This document shows, in pieces, positions 26,514-35,497 of a DNA stretch of 64,000 nt (position 1 is its first letter; each line of letters starts with the position of its first letter). The stretch comes from Crystallibacter sulfonylureivorans_A (lineage in GTDB: Bacteria; Actinomycetota; Actinomycetes; Actinomycetales; Micrococcaceae). Below the pieces are notes generated by a model. It ran no database searches. It saw only the letters and a list, made by a program, of their open reading frames with translations, and was not told the DNA's origin. The position numbers and the translations under genes were made by a program. Location of the stretch: positions 1-64,000 of the forward strand of contig NZ_JBLKRT010000021.1 in the NCBI RefSeq assembly GCF_047607445.1. The letters are read 5' to 3'.

Positions 26514-27344
26514 CTAGTGCCCGAATTCGTCTGAGTCGAGTCTGGCCGGGGCGCCGGTGTCGAGTGCGGTAATGGAGTCCATTTCGATTTCACTGAGCTC
26601 GAAATCAAAAATGTTCAGGTTCTCTTGCTGGCGAGTCTGGTTGGCTGACTTCGGTACCGGGACGAGTCCCTGTTGGATATGCCAGCGGAGCACGACTTGG
26701 CTAGGAGTCTTTTGGTGCTTCTTAGCAGCGTCCATGACACTCGGCGAGGACAAGAATGATCCGCCGCGGCCAAGCGGGCTGTAAGAGGCGGTGACGATTC
26801 CGTGCTGCTTATGGAATTCCTGCTCGACAGACCACACATGTTCAGGGTCCAGTTGGATTTGATTGACAGCGGGGGTCAGGCCAGCTTCCAGCAAGCGCCG
26901 CAGATGGGCCGGCTTGAAGTTCGACGTGCCGAAAGCGCGGATTTTACCGGCGTCCAGCAGTTCCTTCAGTCCCTGGGCAGCCTCCATGTATCTGTTTTGA
27001 TGGGGATTGGGCCAGTGCACAAGGAACAGATCGATGTAGTCAACGCCCAAGCGGGATGCCGCGGCGTCGAAAGCGTGCTTGACTTCTTCGACACCGTGCC
27101 ATTTCTTGTTGAATTTGCTAGTGATGAAGATGTCTTCGCGTTCCAAGCCGCTGCGGCGAATGCCCTCGCCCACGCCGGCCTCGTTCTCATAGTTTTCTGC
27201 CGTATCAATGTGCCGGTACCCCAAGGCCAAGGCATTTTCGACGGCAACTGCCGACTCTGTGTTGTCCATGGGCCAAGTTCCAAGACCGATCATGGGTAGC
27301 TGGACTCCACCACGCAGTTCCAAGGTGGGGGCAATACCGGGCAT
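26514..27344 (-). CDS. Aldo/keto reductase (2,5-diketo-D-gluconate reductase type)
   Basis: A 276-residue AKR with the tetrad residues in RHIDTAENY, FITSKFNKKW and FLVHWPNP and the cofactor motif VPVPKSANQTR. It is a paralog of the chromosomal enzyme at 4674-5507, and the two align without gaps over most of their length. In the aroQ operon it may reduce a keto intermediate or an aldehyde by-product. Confidence 0.9.
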   Translation of the reverse strand: MPGIAPTLELRGGVQLPMIGLGTWPMDNTESAVAVENALALGYRHIDTAENYENEAGVGEGIRRSGLEREDIFITSKFNKKWHGVEEVKHAFDAAASRLGVDYIDLFLVHWPNPHQNRYMEAAQGLKELLDAGKIRAFGTSNFKPAHLRRLLEAGLTPAVNQIQLDPEHVWSVEQEFHKQHGIVTASYSPLGRGGSFLSSPSVMDAAKKHQKTPSQVVLRWHIQQGLVPVPKSANQTRQQENLNIFDFELSEIEMDSITALDTGAPARLDSDEFGH

Positions 27345-27381
27345 GTTTCTCCTTAGCAGTGATTAGGCCAAAACTAAAAGA

Positions 27382-27843
27382 TCAGGATGTGGCCGAGAGC
27401 TTGGACATGTGTGTGATGGCCAGCTGATAGCCGTGAGGGCCGGCGCCGGCGATGATGGCTGTTGCGGCTTTCGACACGTAAGAGAGGTGCCGAAACGCCT
27501 CACGTCGGTGGATGTTGGTGATGTGCACTTCGATGACAGGCAGGTCGGAGGCAAGCAGCGCATCCAGGATGGCTATCGAGGTCGATGTGAATCCAGCAGG
27601 GTTCAGAATAATTCCGTCTGCGGATTCGCGGGCCTCCTGAATCCAGTCGATGATTTGGCCCTCGTGGTTGCTTTGGCGGAAGTCGATGGCAACGTCGAGA
27701 CTTTGAGCGGTCTCACGGCAGAGCTCTTCGATGTCAGCGAGGGTTGTCGTCCCGTAGGTCTGCGGTTCCCGAACGCCGAGCAGGTTCAGATTCGGGCCGT
27801 TCAAAATCATGATCTTGGGCCGTGCGGCAGGAGTTGCAATCAT
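27382..27843 (-). CDS. aroQ: 3-Dehydroquinate dehydratase, type II
   Basis: Cytosolic enzyme that converts 3-dehydroquinate to 3-dehydroshikimate. It has the type II signature ILNGPNLNLLGVREPQTYG with the catalytic Tyr, RQSNHEG, LNPAGFTSTS and VHITNIHRREAFRH with the catalytic His. At 153 residues it is full length. Its operon and IclR control mark it as the catabolic copy for quinate use, not the biosynthetic one. Confidence 0.95.
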   Translation of the reverse strand: MIATPAARPKIMILNGPNLNLLGVREPQTYGTTTLADIEELCRETAQSLDVAIDFRQSNHEGQIIDWIQEARESADGIILNPAGFTSTSIAILDALLASDLPVIEVHITNIHRREAFRHLSYVSKAATAIIAGAGPHGYQLAITHMSKLSATS

Positions 27844-27923
27844 ATGGATCGGTAACCTTCCCGGTTTCGGAGGAATCTCGGTGGCAATAACTAGGAACTG
27901 TCACCAGCAAACTAGCACATTTT

Positions 27924-27983
27924 TGGAACGCCGTTCTAAGAATGTGCGAACTAGGGGTACGGCGCCAATGGAACGCCGTTCCA
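27924..27983. promoter_or_regulatory. Two IclR-type operators in the divergent aroQ/iclR promoter region
   Basis: TGGAACGCCGTTCTA at 27924-27938 (one mismatch) and the perfect palindrome TGGAACGCCGTTCCA at 27969-27983, with centres 45 bases apart, between aroQ and the IclR gene. The same arms recur at 35447. IclR-family proteins bind such palindromes and often control themselves. Confidence 0.72.
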
Positions 27984-28112
27984 ACAGTGATAGCATCGTA
28001 ATAAAATTTGTCCAGTGCCCAGCGTGAGCTTGAACCGGACACTCACCGGACCGCAGCGGCGGAAAAGCTTGTATCGGTATGTCACCGCACCGGCACGAAA
28101 GGAGAACAAGCT

Positions 28113-28919
28113 ATGTCCATGGCGTTGTCTCGAGGTTTGCAAACCTTGGAAATCATGGCCGGCCAAGTGGAGGGGTTGCCACTCAATGAGATCGTGGTGC
28201 AACTCGGCTTGCCCAAGAGTGCAGCCCACCGAACGCTGACGGAGCTGGTTGATCTGGGCTACCTCCGCCAAGACCACCCGCAAGGCAACTACGTGCTCAG
28301 CATGAAGGTGGTGTCAATAGCACAGCGGCATCTGGCACAGATTCCTCTTGTCGATCTCGCCAAGCCGTTCTTGGACCGCCTCGCTGCCAGTTCAGGCGAG
28401 CTTTCCCGCCTGAGTATCGTCGATGGGGCCTCTTTGGTGTGGGTAGCGAAGACTCAGGGCGCGAAATCTGCACTCCGCTATGACCCGGACGCGGGCCAGG
28501 AGGTAAAGCTTTCGTGCAGTGCGAGCGGGTTGGCTTGGCTCTCAACCCTCAGTGACGAAGAGGCAATAGCCCTGGTGGAGTTGCAAGGGTACGCGGACTC
28601 AGACTCATATGGACCAGCGGCTCCCAGAAATGCAGAAGAATACCTGCGGGAGCTAAACGTGGCGCGGGAGCGCGGCTATGGCTACGTCAGCGACAGTTTC
28701 GAGCCGGGCGTATCAGCCGTCGCCGTGCCAATTGTTCCCGTGGGCGCAGGCAAAGCCGCCGGCGTACTCAATCTTTGCGGGCCCAGTGTAAGGCTCACTG
28801 CAGAGCGCAGTGAGGAGTTCGTGCCCGAACTTAAGCAGGCAGCAGCCGAGCTGGCGCTGCTCTTCAACGATCAAACAAGTGCCCAGGGGGCTGTTTTCGA
28901 AGCGACGGGGAAATCGTGA
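28113..28919 (+). CDS. IclR-family transcriptional regulator
   Basis: A 268-residue regulator from the ATG at 28113, with AAAGGAG 7-8 bases upstream. The N-terminal winged helix (LSRGLQTLEIMAGQVEGLPL, then GLPKSAAHRTLTELVDLGYL) is followed by the GAF-like effector domain typical of IclR. It is divergent from the aroQ operon and overlaps the following flavoprotein gene by four bases (GTGA). It is the most likely binder of the TGGAAC palindromes, with a quinate/shikimate-pathway compound as effector. Confidence 0.9.
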   Translation: MSMALSRGLQTLEIMAGQVEGLPLNEIVVQLGLPKSAAHRTLTELVDLGYLRQDHPQGNYVLSMKVVSIAQRHLAQIPLVDLAKPFLDRLAASSGELSRLSIVDGASLVWVAKTQGAKSALRYDPDAGQEVKLSCSASGLAWLSTLSDEEAIALVELQGYADSDSYGPAAPRNAEEYLRELNVARERGYGYVSDSFEPGVSAVAVPIVPVGAGKAAGVLNLCGPSVRLTAERSEEFVPELKQAAAELALLFNDQTSAQGAVFEATGKS

Positions 28920-30361
28920 GGCATACAGAGCGCGAACTTGAACTGGCGGGAGCCGACCAGCTTGATGTTGATGCTGTAGTCGTCGGGACAGGTCTGGCCG
29001 GACTCACGGCCGCTACGACGTTGATCCAAGCCGGACTCAGCGTAGCCGTTTTGGAAAAAGAACAGGCACCGTCCGGGAGCACGCCGATGAGCGGGGGATG
29101 GTTCGCCTTCTCAGGAACAGACGAACAGGCACGCGACAGCGTGCAGGATTCAGCGGAATTGTTCGTCAAGGATATGTTGAAGGGGTCTGGCGGGAAGGCA
29201 GATGAAGCACTCCTGGAAGCATATGTGAGCCATCAGATGGCAGCGTACCGATGGCTCAAAGGGCTTGTGCCGAATATCGGTGTGCTGAAAATCAGTTCCG
29301 GTCAATCCGTTCCCCGCAGCCATCAAACAGACATTCATGCCCTAACGGCTCGCCTGCGCGAACAAATTCAAATTGCCCCGCAGGCCACCATGCTCTTTAA
29401 TCACCGGGCCGACCAGCTGATCATTGAATCGGGCGGTCGGGTGGCGGGAGTGAAGGCATCCTCACCAGCAGGAGAGATGGCAGTCACATCTCGTGGTGGC
29501 GTGGTATTGACAACCGGAGGTTTCAGCAGGGCTACCGACTTACTTGAGATCTTCGCCCCGAAGCAACTGGCCGGGATCCCGTACGGAGGCGCCGGCAATA
29601 CCGGCGATGGGCTGAAGATGGCCTGGCGGGTCGGAGCAGGCTTTCGTGACATGGGTTATGTCTCGGGAACCTACGGCTCGCACCCCGAGACGAGGATTGA
29701 AGAACATGAACTCTTGACCGCCTTCTACATGGGCGCGATCGTCGTGAACATCCATGGAGAACGATTCATGGACGAGTCCGATTCCTATAAAGTCTTGGGA
29801 GATCAGTGCTTGGATCAGCCCAACGGCCTTGGGTTCCAGATATTCGACTCGGTGGTCCGGGCCAAGTCCCAGCCGGGCGTCCCCCTGTCTGACATCGGCC
29901 ATCTGCAGGAGAAAGGCCGGCTGTTCGTTTCAGACACTTTGAGGGGTTTGGCCGAGCAATCTGGTTTGGATGCGACAACGCTGGAAGCGACAGTAGCCCG
30001 CTACAACCGTGTCGCCGCCGGTGAAACCGAGGACGAATTTGGCCGAAGCGGATTGTGCAATGGCGTGGGGACCTTGATACCGATAGCCGAGCCGCCTTTT
30101 TACGCCTACCCCGCCAAGACCCTCATGACCTCTACCTATGCAGGGCTGACAGTCACCCCGGAAGCCGAAGTGACGAGCATCGATGGTGGCATCATCCCCG
30201 GTCTGTATGCAGCAGGGGAGGTAGTCGGCGGCTTCCATGGCAGCGCCTACATGACCGGAACCGCGCTGGGCAAAGCCCTTATTTTCGGCCGAGTAGCAGC
30301 GCAAACCCTGAGGCGAAGCATGCAAGCTGCAGGCGCAAGAGAGATGCAGGCGAATTATTAG
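28916..30361 (+). CDS. FAD-dependent oxidoreductase (fumarate reductase/KstD flavoprotein type)
   Basis: A 481-residue flavoprotein. The FAD motif VVVGTGLAGLTAATTLIQAG lies near residue 21, VVLTTGGFSR in the middle, and the C-terminal FAD-contact segment GLYAAGEVVGGFHGSAYMTG is present. It lacks a heme or FMN domain and a signal peptide. Members of this family reduce or oxidise a C-C bond next to a carbonyl or carboxylate. Coupled to the IclR gene, it probably introduces or removes a double bond in a cyclohexane carboxylate. It is not part of the standard quinate route, so it may widen the substrate range. Confidence 0.85.
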   Translation: MRHTERELELAGADQLDVDAVVVGTGLAGLTAATTLIQAGLSVAVLEKEQAPSGSTPMSGGWFAFSGTDEQARDSVQDSAELFVKDMLKGSGGKADEALLEAYVSHQMAAYRWLKGLVPNIGVLKISSGQSVPRSHQTDIHALTARLREQIQIAPQATMLFNHRADQLIIESGGRVAGVKASSPAGEMAVTSRGGVVLTTGGFSRATDLLEIFAPKQLAGIPYGGAGNTGDGLKMAWRVGAGFRDMGYVSGTYGSHPETRIEEHELLTAFYMGAIVVNIHGERFMDESDSYKVLGDQCLDQPNGLGFQIFDSVVRAKSQPGVPLSDIGHLQEKGRLFVSDTLRGLAEQSGLDATTLEATVARYNRVAAGETEDEFGRSGLCNGVGTLIPIAEPPFYAYPAKTLMTSTYAGLTVTPEAEVTSIDGGIIPGLYAAGEVVGGFHGSAYMTGTALGKALIFGRVAAQTLRRSMQAAGAREMQANY

Positions 30362-30630
30362 GCAATGCCTGGAACGTGAAGGCTTGACGTTTGTCTCCAA
30401 ACATCGCTTCGCTTATTAATCAGTGGTACGGCGCTTGCCTTGGGGCAACAAACATGGGAGCCGCCGGGGCGGCCCATTCAGGTGCTCGTCCAGCCTTACC
30501 CGTCAGATACCGACGACGGACGATGGCGAAGTCAATAATAATGCTGCAACCATTTTTGGAATGGGGCAGAAACATGGCGTAGCTCAAGGATCCGCTGGAG
30601 CGGATCGGCATTGGGCGGGAGGGAAAGGAT

Positions 30631-32487
30631 TTAGCCGTTCTTGCTCAGACGATACTGGGCGGAGAGGCGAACCGGGGCATTCGGTGCACCGTAGCCGTCA
30701 TATCCTTGGCGGCGTTCGACGACCTCGAAGAAGACGCTGCCGACGGTTGCCGTGTAGAAATGGACGAACTCGCCCGCCTCGTCGCGGTCGTAGAGCAGGT
30801 TCAGTTCCTGCAGTGCGGCCAAGTACTCAGGTTCCAAGCGGAAGCGCGCCTGCAGGTCGGCATAGTAGTTCGCCGGAATCTCAAGGAACTCCAGGCCGGC
30901 GGCCACCGCGTTGCGGGCCAGTGTCATCACGTCTGAGCAGGCGAAGGCAATGTGCTGCGGGTAGGCGGACGCCGCCGATGGGCCCGGCCGCTCCATCACC
31001 AGTGGTGCGATGTTCAGCGCCAGGCGGACTTGGCCGTCGTTGGTGCGCATGACCTGGCTGCGCACCAGGCCGACGGGGCTGGGCACCTCGGTGGAGGGCC
31101 GCGGAGCGAGCGAGAGGGTGCTCTCGTAAAACAGCACGCTCTCGTCGAAGTGCTGCCATGGCTGCGCCAGGTTGACGTGGTCGATGCCGGTAATCAGCTC
31201 CTGGCCCGGCCCCGCGGCGGCGTCGCTGACGAATTCCTCCGTCCAGGCGGAGGTGCCGTCCTCGGTGGCTTCACACAGAAAAATCTCGGTGGTGTCCGGC
31301 GCCCTAACGGCCTGCAGGACTGCTTCGTTGGCTTGGCTCTGCCGCGGAACGGCCTCAGCCTTAAGCTGGAGTGCCCGCGAAGCTGCTACCAGCGGATCTT
31401 CGACGTCGAAGGCCAGCGCGGCAATGGTCGGTTCCAGTCCGCGGGCCTGTTGTTCGTTGACGATGATCCGGGCCCGGCCCTGGGTCCAAAGCTGCACCGG
31501 CTTGGTGCGGTGCCGGCCGCGGAAGGCGAAACCGAGTTGCCGCAGCAGCTGCTGGACCTGTTCGGTGTCCTCCGCCTTTACTTCGGCGAAATTGAAGCCA
31601 GTCGGTTCGGCGACCTGGGGCAGCGTCGCGAGCTCCATCGCAAACCTGGCGTCCGGTCCGTCGGTCTCCTGCAGATGGACGGAGGTCTGTTCTTCAAGCC
31701 AAATCAATGACCGCATGGCGTCCACGGCGGTGCGTTCCTCGTCGGCCTGCCGGAACACGTCGTTGAAGATCTCCAGCGAGACCGGCCCGTTGTAGCCGCT
31801 GCGGACCAGGTGGCCCATGAACTTGTCGAGTTCCCACGCGCCCTCGCCCGGGAAGACCCGGTAGTGCCGGCTCCAGGACAGGATGTCCATGCTCAGCTCC
31901 GGGGCATCGACCAACTGGACGAAGAAGATCTTCTCGGCCGGAATTTTCTCGATCGCGGCCGGGTCCCAGCCGCGGGACAGGATGTGGAAGCTGTCCAGGC
32001 AGGTGCCGATGTTCGGGTGAGCGGCCAAATCGACAATGCGCATGGCATGTTCGAAGTCGTTGACGAATCTTCCCCACGCCAGGGCTTCGTAGGCGATCCG
32101 GATCCCGTAGCCCGCGGCCAGGTCGCCGAGCTGGCGGAGCTGGGCGGCGGCCAGATCGTCGTCGTCATGAATGGCCGTCGCCACGTTGCTGCACAACAGC
32201 ATCAGGTCCATGCCCAGCTCGTTCATCAGGCGGAACTTTGCCTCGGCACGGTACAGGTTGTCGGCCAGCAGCTCCTCGGTGACGCCTTCGAAGTCCCGGA
32301 ACGGCTGGTAGAGATCCAGGGAGAGTCCCAGCTCCGCCGCCAGAGAACGGATTTCGCCCGGGCTGCAGGGGCAGACCAACAGGTCCTGTTCGAAGATCTC
32401 GATGCCGTCGAAGCCCGCATTCGCGCAGGCGTGCATCTTTTCTTCCAGCGTTCCGCTGAGGCAGACGGTGGCGATGGAGGTACGCAA
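30631..32487 (-). CDS. qsuB: 3-Dehydroshikimate dehydratase, QsuB type, island copy
   Basis: A 618-residue protein that converts 3-dehydroshikimate to protocatechuate. The N-terminal TIM barrel has the metal ligands seen in this family: Glu in AYEALAWGRF, Asp in TCLDSFHILSRG, Gln in FFVQLVDAP and Glu in VSLEIFND. The C-terminal half is a VOC/HPPD-like domain with His in GIDHVNLAQ, His in PQHIAFACSD and Glu in VFFEVVERR. The start appears to be TTG at 32487 behind AAAGG, a placement shared with the second copy. It is the last gene of the minus-strand operon from 35324. The copy at 60537-62423 differs at about 19 residues. Confidence 0.93.
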   Translation of the reverse strand: MRTSIATVCLSGTLEEKMHACANAGFDGIEIFEQDLLVCPCSPGEIRSLAAELGLSLDLYQPFRDFEGVTEELLADNLYRAEAKFRLMNELGMDLMLLCSNVATAIHDDDDLAAAQLRQLGDLAAGYGIRIAYEALAWGRFVNDFEHAMRIVDLAAHPNIGTCLDSFHILSRGWDPAAIEKIPAEKIFFVQLVDAPELSMDILSWSRHYRVFPGEGAWELDKFMGHLVRSGYNGPVSLEIFNDVFRQADEERTAVDAMRSLIWLEEQTSVHLQETDGPDARFAMELATLPQVAEPTGFNFAEVKAEDTEQVQQLLRQLGFAFRGRHRTKPVQLWTQGRARIIVNEQQARGLEPTIAALAFDVEDPLVAASRALQLKAEAVPRQSQANEAVLQAVRAPDTTEIFLCEATEDGTSAWTEEFVSDAAAGPGQELITGIDHVNLAQPWQHFDESVLFYESTLSLAPRPSTEVPSPVGLVRSQVMRTNDGQVRLALNIAPLVMERPGPSAASAYPQHIAFACSDVMTLARNAVAAGLEFLEIPANYYADLQARFRLEPEYLAALQELNLLYDRDEAGEFVHFYTATVGSVFFEVVERRQGYDGYGAPNAPVRLSAQYRLSKNG

Positions 32488-32519
32488 AGGGAAGACCTTT
32501 CCTGCAGCTGGGGCAGCCG

Positions 32520-33392
32520 TTACCGGCCTTGGGCAAGGAGTTCGAGGAAGTGTGCGCGCATCCGCGCCGGATCCGGTTCCAGTCCTGTGATGTAGCGGAA
32601 GGCGTCGACCGCTTGGCCCACGGCCATGTGGCCGCCGTCAAGCACGCGGCAGCCCCTGGCCTTCGCGGCCGCGATCAGCTCGGTTTCGACCGGACGGTAG
32701 ATCACGTCCGAGACCCAGTGCCGGGGCTGGAGCAGGGCCGGATCCAACGGAAGACCCGGATGGCTGTGCATGCCGACCGGAGTGGCGTTGAGGACACCGT
32801 CGGCGGCCGCGAGCACATCCGGCAGCTGGTCCATGGGCGCGACCGCCACTTCCTGTTCCGGGAAGAGCGCGGCCAGGGCATCCCGTCGTTCTGCGGCCCG
32901 CTGGGGGTCAAGATCCAGCAGCGTCAGCCGCCGGAGCCCCTTCTTCAGCAGCGCGTAGGCGACGGCGGACCCCGCACCGCCGGTGCCCAGCTGGACGACC
33001 GCGCCGAGCCCGGCATCGGGCAGACCCTGTTCCAGTCCCCTGCTGAAGCCGGAGAAGTCGGTGTTGTGGCCAATGAACTTTCCGTCCCGGATCACCACGG
33101 TGTTGACGGCACCCAAGCGTTGGGCGTCGTCGGAAACGTCATCCAGGTGCTCCAGCACCAGCTGCTTGCACGGGTGGGTGATGTTGAACGCGTTGTACCC
33201 CAGATCGCGGCCCTGGTGCAGCAGTTGGCCTACCTGGCCGCCCGGACGGTTGATGACGGAGAGGTCGATCGGCCGGTAAAGATAGCGGATCCCGTGGTGG
33301 TCCGCCTCGCGTTCGTGCATCGGGGGAGTGAGGGAGGCTGTAATGCCTTCACCGATCAAGCCGACCAGATAGGACTCCGCAACCGTGCTCAT
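32520..33392 (-). CDS. qsuD: Quinate/shikimate dehydrogenase, QsuD/AroE type
   Basis: A 290-residue AroE-fold dehydrogenase from the ATG at 33392. ASLTPPMHE replaces the usual S-x-S-P-x-x-H-N, and NITHPCKQ and GHNTDFSGFSRG carry the catalytic Lys and Asp. The dinucleotide motif is LGTGGAGSAVAYAL. The sequence follows QsuD of Corynebacterium more than biosynthetic AroE. It oxidises quinate to 3-dehydroquinate and/or shikimate to 3-dehydroshikimate, feeding AroQ and QsuB. Confidence 0.88.
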   Translation of the reverse strand: MSTVAESYLVGLIGEGITASLTPPMHEREADHHGIRYLYRPIDLSVINRPGGQVGQLLHQGRDLGYNAFNITHPCKQLVLEHLDDVSDDAQRLGAVNTVVIRDGKFIGHNTDFSGFSRGLEQGLPDAGLGAVVQLGTGGAGSAVAYALLKKGLRRLTLLDLDPQRAAERRDALAALFPEQEVAVAPMDQLPDVLAAADGVLNATPVGMHSHPGLPLDPALLQPRHWVSDVIYRPVETELIAAAKARGCRVLDGGHMAVGQAVDAFRYITGLEPDPARMRAHFLELLAQGR

Positions 33393-33499
33393 GATGAAAC
33401 CCTTCGTTCGATTACTGCTCCGCTGTACGTACATCGCACAGCGGAGCTAAGGCTTTGATCAGGATCTTGTGTGAGAAGTGCCTGAGCATGTGAATGAAA

Positions 33500-34258
33500 C
33501 TAGGAACCGGAATACCGACCACCGGTGAGATCCAAGACTTGTCCGGTGGTGTAGCTGCATTCTGCCGAGAGCAGCCAGGTGGCCAAAGCTGCGAATTCGG
33601 GCGGATGGCCGATTCGCCCGGCCGGCACACGGGAGAGCAGTTGTGCGTTACGCTCGCTGCTCAGGTGCTGCAACAGGGGAGTGTCGAACATGGAGGGAGC
33701 CACTGCGTTTACGGTTATCCCGTCTGCAGCAGTTTCCTTCGCCACGGCTTTTACCAGCGCGATGACGCCGGCTTTCGAGGTGGAGTAGGCGGTCATTGAG
33801 GCATTGCCTTCCCTACCTGCAATCGATGAGAGTACCGCGATCCTTCCATACCCTTGGCGCTTCATCACGGGCACCACGGATTGGAGGCCCAGAAAACATG
33901 AATCCAAGTTGACCCGGAGGGTTCGCACCCAACCGTCGTAAGGGACGTCTTCGACGGGCGCCTCCGGTCCTTGCGCGCCGTGGCACATGAGAAGCCCGTC
34001 GATACGGCCGTAGCGTTCCAACACGTGGTCAACCACGAGGCGCCACTGTTCGGGATCGGTTACGTCCAAAAGCAGGTCTGCTCCATGGGAGTCCATGACG
34101 GACTCGTTGGCGGGGGCGCCGATGGCAAGGTCGGTGGCCACAAGGATGGCGCCCTCCGCCCGCAGCCGTTCAGCGGCGGCACGCCCCAGCCCTCCGGCTG
34201 CGCCCGAGACAAGGACGACCTGTTCCTCAAAGCGTCCAGGCCATGTTTTAGCAGTCAT
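33500..34258 (-). CDS. SDR-family oxidoreductase
   Basis: A classical SDR of 252 residues from the ATG at 34258, which overlaps the end of the upstream Gfo/Idh gene by 11 bases. The cofactor site is VSGAAGGLGRAAAERL, and the active site is in VLSSIAGREG and AYSTSKAGVIAL. In this operon it may oxidise a ring hydroxyl of a cyclohexane polyol acid. Confidence 0.88.
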   Translation of the reverse strand: MTAKTWPGRFEEQVVLVSGAAGGLGRAAAERLRAEGAILVATDLAIGAPANESVMDSHGADLLLDVTDPEQWRLVVDHVLERYGRIDGLLMCHGAQGPEAPVEDVPYDGWVRTLRVNLDSCFLGLQSVVPVMKRQGYGRIAVLSSIAGREGNASMTAYSTSKAGVIALVKAVAKETAADGITVNAVAPSMFDTPLLQHLSSERNAQLLSRVPAGRIGHPPEFAALATWLLSAECSYTTGQVLDLTGGRYSGS

Positions 34259-35324
34259 CTGTGTATTCACCTTTGTCGTGGAGCTGCGGGACCTGCAGGT
34301 ATTTCCGTGAAGCCATTGATTCGTCAATGGCCATTGCTACCGCGAGCGTGTTGAAGGCGTCCCGGGCGGAGATCAGCGGTTCGGCTTGACGGCGGGTGAC
34401 GGCCGCCAGATGTTCCAGCTGGGCAACGTAAGGATTGGTCTCCGTGCGCTTCAGTACCGAAGTTTCGAACGGGCTCTTCCAGTTGTTGGCGCCACGGTGA
34501 CGGTAGACAGTCAGCGAAGGCAAGGCGATGGAAGCTTCAGTGCCAGATATGAAATAGACATCACCGGGCGGCGGCGACGGAAAATACGCTCCATAGCCGG
34601 ACGTTAGGTCCCAGCACCATGGGGAGGCGGCAGCGTCTGTCGCCATCGCTGTACCTATGGCCCCGCTGGCGAATTCAAGCACGGCGCCGGCCGTATCCGG
34701 CACAGGGAACCCGCGTACCTTGGACGAGCCCAACGCCATGACAGAGTCGATGTCACCGGCCAGATAACGAATCACGTCGAGGTCATGGATGAGATTGATC
34801 AATACCGGTCCGCCGCCCTTGCGGGAACGCCAGGTCACATCGAAGTACTTCTCGTCCTTTCGCCAGGTGCTCAGCAGCCCGACCGAAACGACATGGCCCA
34901 AGCCACCATCCTCAATAAACCGCTTCGCGGCGACAATATCCGGCGCGTAACGACGTTGGTGGCCTACGAGAACCGGAACGTTGTGCTTATCCGAAGCGGC
35001 GATAATGCGTTCGGCAGCTTCAAGGGAATCTGCAATCGGTTTTTCTACCAAGGGTGTTAGGCCGCGCTCCAGGGCCGCCACAGCGGCGTCGGCGTGCATG
35101 ATGTTAGGCAGCGCAACGATCACGGCGTCGACGGGTGCCTCGTCCATCAGATCGATGTAGCTGACGAAATGCGGTACATCCAGTTCCCGTGCTACCTCTT
35201 GCCCCGCGGGACTGGGGTCTGCGATAGCGGTGAGCTCGACGCCCTCTGCACTCATGCAGTAGTTGGCGTGTTCTTTGCCAATCAAGCCGGCGCCCAACAG
35301 GCCGATTCTGACGATACCCGTCAT
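34248..35324 (-). CDS. Gfo/Idh/MocA-family oxidoreductase
   Basis: A 358-residue NAD(P)-dependent oxidoreductase of the inositol/glucose-fructose type. The Rossmann motif is IGLLGAGLIGKEHANY, VEKPIADS carries the conserved Lys (EKP), and NLIHDLDVIRYL carries catalytic His/Asp. It is the first gene of the minus-strand operon ending in qsuB and is divergent from the TIM-barrel isomerase/TRAP operon. Such enzymes oxidise cyclitols, which resemble quinate. Confidence 0.88.
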   Translation of the reverse strand: MTGIVRIGLLGAGLIGKEHANYCMSAEGVELTAIADPSPAGQEVARELDVPHFVSYIDLMDEAPVDAVIVALPNIMHADAAVAALERGLTPLVEKPIADSLEAAERIIAASDKHNVPVLVGHQRRYAPDIVAAKRFIEDGGLGHVVSVGLLSTWRKDEKYFDVTWRSRKGGGPVLINLIHDLDVIRYLAGDIDSVMALGSSKVRGFPVPDTAGAVLEFASGAIGTAMATDAAASPWCWDLTSGYGAYFPSPPPGDVYFISGTEASIALPSLTVYRHRGANNWKSPFETSVLKRTETNPYVAQLEHLAAVTRRQAEPLISARDAFNTLAVAMAIDESMASRKYLQVPQLHDKGEYTDDC

Positions 35325-35446
35325 GGTTTTCGGATTCCTTCCTGCCGAATGTGTTACGTGGTCGGTGAAGCACGCTTCGAAAAGAGAGTGATGCGCGTCT
35401 CGGTTTTGTGCGGATACGTGATAGCGTACCGACCGACCGAAAAATC

Positions 35447-35461
35447 TGGAACTGTGTTCCA
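35447..35461. promoter_or_regulatory. IclR-type operator in the second divergent promoter region
   Basis: Perfect palindrome TGGAAC-TGT-GTTCCA, 36 bases before the ATG of the TIM-barrel isomerase gene and 123 bases before the Gfo/Idh start. It has the same arms and 3-base spacer as the operators at 27.9 kb, so both divergons are likely under the same IclR regulator. Confidence 0.72.
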
Positions 35462-35497
35462 AAATGAACAATATCAGTCAGGAAGGAACACCGTCCC

